This document shows, in pieces, positions 5,800-9,063 of a stretch of DNA of 9,063 nucleotides. The DNA is from CAZDBA01 sp964503615 (GTDB taxonomy: Bacteria; Planctomycetota; Planctomycetia; Pirellulales; Pirellulaceae). Numbering within the stretch: the first letter of the stretch is position 1; each line of letters starts with the position of its first letter. The DNA is taken from the NCBI GenBank assembly GCA_964503615.1, contig CAZDBA010000182.1:1-9063 (forward strand). Direction: 5' to 3'. Both the position numbers and the translations under genes were made by a program. A model generated the notes under the pieces. It had not been told where the DNA came from. It ran no database searches and saw nothing but the letters and a program-made list of their open reading frames with translations.

Positions 5800-6419
5800 A
5801 CGATATTGCGAATGGCGAAGCTCAGCTTCCGCCAGAACTAACCAGACTGGAAGACCGCCTGAGGAACCTGCATCAAACCAGCCCACCGATGCTGGATCGT
5901 GACGAGCTGATGTTTCAGTCTGGATATGCCGCAGCGTTAGCGAAGATCAAATCTGACTCCGCAACAGCCAAACAATGGACATCTTGGGGCTGGCCGGTGC
6001 TGAGCGGAACCTTGGCAACCGTCGCAGCCGTATTGGCAGTGGCGTTGTGGCTCTCACCTGACACAGCTTCTCCTGACATCGTTTCCAAGGGCCCAATGTC
6101 GGCAAATACAACTGAGGATTCGCAGCAGCGCATCGAAGCCAACGACCCCGACTCAAACACCACTGAGAATTCTGAACGAAGGCTGACTGCCAGGCATCCG
6201 ATCGATCATCTGATCGCGAAACATCTGCAAACTGTCTTTGGTCATAGCGAGTCCTTAGCTTCAACGTCATCAATCACGGCGATACGGAGTAGATGGCACG
6301 ATGGAATTGAACTCGAATTTTTACCGCGACCACAAATAGAAGCCGTCCAAGCCTCACCGCAACCGACACCCTTAAGAACCAACAGTCACCGAAACCAAGA
6401 ACTCTGGGAGCAGCTATGA
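5775..6419 (+). CDS. Single-pass membrane protein, probable anti-sigma factor, 214 aa
   Basis: The cytoplasmic N-terminus (1-70) is acidic and helical, with LPPELTRLEDRLRNL (18-32) and the motif DRDELMFQSG (41-50), which I recall as common in planctomycete genes next to this sigma type. One transmembrane helix follows (about 72-93, PVLSGTLATVAAVLAVALWL). The periplasmic part (94-214) is Ser/Thr/Asn-rich and low in order. The protein has no cysteine, so it is not a zinc-binding (ZAS, HxxxCxxC) anti-sigma; inhibition would have to use another fold. ATG 5775 has GGAG (5766-5769) 5 nt upstream, inside the sigma gene. The stop TGA shares ATGA with the next ATG. Topology and coupling support an anti-sigma role, but this is inference. 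Confidence 0.75.
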   Translation: MPTEPDPLNDIANGEAQLPPELTRLEDRLRNLHQTSPPMLDRDELMFQSGYAAALAKIKSDSATAKQWTSWGWPVLSGTLATVAAVLAVALWLSPDTASPDIVSKGPMSANTTEDSQQRIEANDPDSNTTENSERRLTARHPIDHLIAKHLQTVFGHSESLASTSSITAIRSRWHDGIELEFLPRPQIEAVQASPQPTPLRTNSHRNQELWEQL

Positions 6420-7963
6420 ATCGGTTAAAGCTACCGTTGAAACGCACACTGAAAAACATCGGGCTAGTTTGGGTATTGGCCGCCTCTTTCGTTTCGCAAG
6501 CCACCGGCCAAGTCGAGGTGGAAGATATGGAGGACAAAAGAGGACAGATCTATCGAATGAAGATCACGGCAGCGGCGGCGCCCTCGCCGGTATTGAAGTA
6601 CCGCTTTTCAGTGATGCCGCACGAGACGATCGCGGCCAACGCCGCAACGTTGTACCTGCGATCTTTCGGTGAGAGTTCGCTGAGAAGGCCTCACGACAAA
6701 GCGTACAAAGAGCACGGCGAGGCTTTCTATGACTGGCAATCGAATTCTGGCGTACCCATTGAAAAGCTATTGGAGACGCCCGCACCCGAAGTTTCGAAAT
6801 GGTTCGATGGCTATATTGAAAAACATATCCAACAAGCCACCCTATGTCGTTACTGCGATTGGGGGCTAGGCGAAGAAGACCTCAAAGGAGTGGCATACAT
6901 TGACTTTCTTCTTCCCAGCGTTCAGGAAACACGGTCGATCTCACGTACTTTAGCTTTTCAGACGCGCGTCGCGATCGCGGAAAAACGGTTTGATCGTGCC
7001 GTCGAGTTGATGCGAATGAATTACCAATTGGCCCAGAACGTCGGCAAGATCAAATTTCTTGTAGGCTCTCTGGTCGCGATTGCCGAAGTTGGAATCACCA
7101 ACGGTACATTGGTCGATTTTATTGGAACGCCAGAATCGCCCAATATGTACTGGGCACTCACAGAACTCCCGCGCCCGATTGTAAGTATTCGCGATTCGAT
7201 GCGTTTAGAATTGAATTTTGTCGACGATATGTTTCCAGAGATCTTTGCCGCCGAAGAAGCTGATTCAAATGTTGAAGCATGGAAACTGCGTGCTGAAAAC
7301 ATCATGAAATCGGGATATATCTGTTTGATTGCCTCCACTACAGGTAGCTCGGGCTCTGAACTCGTTGAAAAAATCGCCACGATTGAGGGGAAGCCAACCC
7401 CGGATCAACTGAGTTTTAAGCTTGCTCCCATGTTTATGGGACTGCTGGCTTATCAAAAGGCCAAGCAACAACTACTCGAAGATGGCGACGAACCAGACAA
7501 AGTGGAGGCGATGCCTGTTGCTCAAGTAGTGACGATTGCAATGGCACGAGACTTGTCTCGGACTAGGGAAAACATGGAACGTTGGATTTACCTACCGCAT
7601 TCGATCGCCTTCAAAGAATTAGTGCGTGAGGAAGAAGAGACCTACGGTTTCAAGGGGCTCTTATTGCAGCCTGGGCGGATGATTGCGGGACGGTTGTTTC
7701 CGGCAACTGGGTCCATTTATGGCGCTCAGATGCGTATCGAGCGCGATCTCGATGCACTGCGAGTGATCGAAGCAATTCGCATGCACGTTGCTGAAACTGG
7801 CGCGTTGCCGACGACATTGGATGAAATTTCGGTCGTGCCCGTTCCGCTCAATCCGGCCACCAATAAACCTTTCAGTTACAAACTCAAAAATGGCATCGCG
7901 ACGTTGGATTTACCGCCCAGCGATGGAATTAACTTCAGCAAACGGTTTGAGCTTCGTTTGTGA
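6416..7963 (+). CDS. Exported planctomycete protein of unknown function with CDWG motif, 515 aa
   Basis: A signal peptide spans about residues 1-32 (basic MNRLKLPLKRTLK, core IGLVWVLAASFV, cleavage near ATG-Q). The mature part is mostly helical. Landmarks are CRYCDWG (144-150, a CxxC pair), a TPR-like helical run (about 165-225, RTLAFQTRVAIAEKRFDRAV), NMYWALTELPRP (243-254) and a C-terminal segment (about 440-500) with DALRVIEAIRMHVAETGALP, TTLDEI, VPVPLNPATNKPFSY. That last part resembles the ends of pseudopilin-like proteins (helix, then LPxxLDEI and DPxxGKPFxY), though no N-terminal methylation site is present. I recall CDW/LYWAL proteins beside planctomycete ECF sigma genes, but no function is known to me. 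The CxxC could bind a metal or form a disulfide. Start ATG overlaps the upstream stop; GGGAG (6406-6410) is a good SD. Confidence 0.8.
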   Translation: MNRLKLPLKRTLKNIGLVWVLAASFVSQATGQVEVEDMEDKRGQIYRMKITAAAAPSPVLKYRFSVMPHETIAANAATLYLRSFGESSLRRPHDKAYKEHGEAFYDWQSNSGVPIEKLLETPAPEVSKWFDGYIEKHIQQATLCRYCDWGLGEEDLKGVAYIDFLLPSVQETRSISRTLAFQTRVAIAEKRFDRAVELMRMNYQLAQNVGKIKFLVGSLVAIAEVGITNGTLVDFIGTPESPNMYWALTELPRPIVSIRDSMRLELNFVDDMFPEIFAAEEADSNVEAWKLRAENIMKSGYICLIASTTGSSGSELVEKIATIEGKPTPDQLSFKLAPMFMGLLAYQKAKQQLLEDGDEPDKVEAMPVAQVVTIAMARDLSRTRENMERWIYLPHSIAFKELVREEEETYGFKGLLLQPGRMIAGRLFPATGSIYGAQMRIERDLDALRVIEAIRMHVAETGALPTTLDEISVVPVPLNPATNKPFSYKLKNGIATLDLPPSDGINFSKRFELRL

Positions 7964-8040
7964 TTGCGATTTCGCAACCGGCAAATCGTTTTACAAACTT
8001 GTTTCTTCAACACACAAAAATTCTTCTATCGAGCATCCCC

Positions 8041-9024
8041 ATGAAATTTTCGAACTTGATCAAATACGCGATTGTGACTGTTGCGATGGTCCTCAGCACG
8101 AACCTCGTCAATGATACCTCGGCGCAAAACGCCTCCTCGATAGAGGAACTGATGCGGGAAGACGTCATTGCGGTTGCTGCTGCGGATCTTGCAAAAGTTG
8201 ATTTGGTACAAGTGCTCAAATGGTCCTCCGAAACAGGAATTGTTTCCACTGAAGAAGCAGCCGATATCAGGATCCAGCTCAGGGCGGCTCAAGGCGTTAT
8301 CGGTGGGTTGATTGATAGCGGCGTGGAACGTGTGTCGGTACTGTTGCGAGTCCATGACCTGGAAACCTACAATCCAATCTGGGTGGCTTCGATAAACGGG
8401 AAGAAGGACGTTGACCAAGCTGCCGACGCGTTGAAGTCGGTTATTGCGATGCTGCCCATTCCGCCTCAAGTGGTTCAAGTGCAAGGCAACCAGATCATTG
8501 GTGGCCCGTCCCAGGAGGCACTGGACGTATTCCTCGCCAGCGATCGTTCAACGGCTCGTCAGCTTAGCAGCGGCTTGGCAACGTTAGATCGATATACAGC
8601 AGGCGTTCTGGTCACCGGCAGCACTCAAACACGACGAGCGGTGCGCGAGTTATTCCCTAGCCTACCCCAACCTTTTGAGGAGGCGTCGGGTGAGTTGTTT
8701 GCTGATCAAGCTGACTGGGGCGGACTGTTTATCGACCTACCGCCAGAGATTGATTTGAAAGTAATTTGTCAAACTACAGACAATCAATCGGCTGAAGCCC
8801 TTGGCCGATTAGTCATCGCGACGACACGCTACATCGCGAAAAACAATTCAGCGAAAATGTCCGAGCTGTTTGAAGAAAGCAATCTGGCAAAAGTGAACAA
8901 GGAAGTTACCGACAATCAGGTTGTCGTAGATTACCAAGCTGTGTTGGCCGATCCGAAGTTCATCGAAAAAGTCGTATCAAGCTTCAAAGATCTCTCGAAA
9001 CCTGAGCAACAGGAAAGCAATTAG
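8041..9024 (+). CDS. Exported protein of unknown function, last gene of the ECF unit, 327 aa
   Basis: The signal peptide MKFSNLIKYAIVTVAMVLST runs to about residue 29 (cleavage near TSA-Q or AQ-N). The mature part opens with EDVIAVAAADLAKVDLVQVLKW (40-61), then repeats an alpha-beta pattern: VERVSVLLRVHDLETYNPIWVASI (95-118), AGVLVTGS (187-194), WGGLFIDLPPEIDL (226-239). Strand-helix alternation twice over suggests two similar halves, seen by eye only. There is no catalytic motif, cysteine pair or membrane span after the signal. The end (317-327) is charged and disordered. ATG 8041 is chosen because the signal peptide starts there; an in-frame GTG at 7960 would put 27 extra residues before it. 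No SD is evident. It lies 77 bp after the CDWG protein gene with no terminator between, so it is probably co-transcribed. Confidence 0.75.
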   Translation: MKFSNLIKYAIVTVAMVLSTNLVNDTSAQNASSIEELMREDVIAVAAADLAKVDLVQVLKWSSETGIVSTEEAADIRIQLRAAQGVIGGLIDSGVERVSVLLRVHDLETYNPIWVASINGKKDVDQAADALKSVIAMLPIPPQVVQVQGNQIIGGPSQEALDVFLASDRSTARQLSSGLATLDRYTAGVLVTGSTQTRRAVRELFPSLPQPFEEASGELFADQADWGGLFIDLPPEIDLKVICQTTDNQSAEALGRLVIATTRYIAKNNSAKMSELFEESNLAKVNKEVTDNQVVVDYQAVLADPKFIEKVVSSFKDLSKPEQQESN

Positions 9025-9037
9025 CCTTTTACTAATT
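9019..9037 (+). terminator. AT-rich hairpin over the last stop codon, possible terminator
   Basis: AATTAG (9019-9024, containing the TAG stop) pairs perfectly with CTAATT (9032-9037) around CCTTTTA. The stem is AT-rich and no T-run follows at once; a T-run begins only at the very end of the window (9059). Termination here is uncertain. Confidence 0.25.
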
Positions 9038-9063
9038 CGCAAATCCGTTGTTTCCACCTTTTT

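Noticed and set aside
7960..8040. GTG start for the last gene, overlapping the previous stop
   Set aside because: It would place 27 polar residues before a complete signal peptide that begins at ATG 8041. Overlap with the upstream stop makes it tempting, but exported proteins need the signal at the N-terminus.
1..9063. CRISPR arrays, tRNA/rRNA genes, insertion sequences, prophage
   Set aside because: No regularly spaced repeats, no tRNA-like cloverleaf, no transposase or integrase motifs and no phage structural proteins were seen on either strand.

Overview
The window reads as a piece of a Planctomycetota chromosome, most likely a marine-type Pirellulales (Rhodopirellula/Blastopirellula-like) organism. 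This is inferred from protein style, not from a search. The signs are several signal-peptide proteins of planctomycete-only character; an ECF sigma factor of the planctomycete type (WLYRVV(K/R)N motif) followed by a one-pass membrane protein with a DRDELMFQSG motif; mixed use of ATG, GTG and TTG starts with Shine-Dalgarno sites that are often weak; and an intergenic ACCCGCAGCGTTAGCAAGGA element of a kind I recall as common in planctomycete spacers. There are no rRNA or tRNA genes, no transposase, no CRISPR array and no phage genes that I can see.

Left part (1-3251): the last 21 codons of an unidentified gene end at a strong hairpin terminator, which faces a small conserved-looking 86-aa protein on the minus strand. 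After a spacer with a decayed palindromic repeat and a candidate promoter comes a gene for an LRAT/NlpC-P60-type cysteine acyltransferase or hydrolase with a glycine-zipper C-terminus. Next is a 334-bp spacer with several hairpins, then a secreted 403-aa protein with a Q/P/S/Y-rich tail.

Middle (3252-4965, minus strand): a small exported DUF4177-like protein, and upstream of it a probable lipoprotein with TPR repeats. Both appear to be single genes, separated by 142 bp.

Right part (5287-9024, plus strand): a compact four-gene unit. An ECF sigma factor (TTG start, good SD) overlaps by 25 nt a cysteine-free one-pass membrane protein that is probably its regulator. That gene overlaps by 4 nt (ATGA) a 515-aa exported protein with a CxxC/CDWG motif. 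After 77 bp comes a 327-aa exported protein. A 15-bp perfect palindrome lies 28 nt before the sigma start. The arrangement suggests an envelope-signalling module: sigma factor, membrane-bound regulator without the zinc anti-sigma motif, and two periplasmic proteins that could be sensor, ligand or output. It is the best candidate here for a poorly described system; the functions of the last three proteins are inferred from position and topology only.
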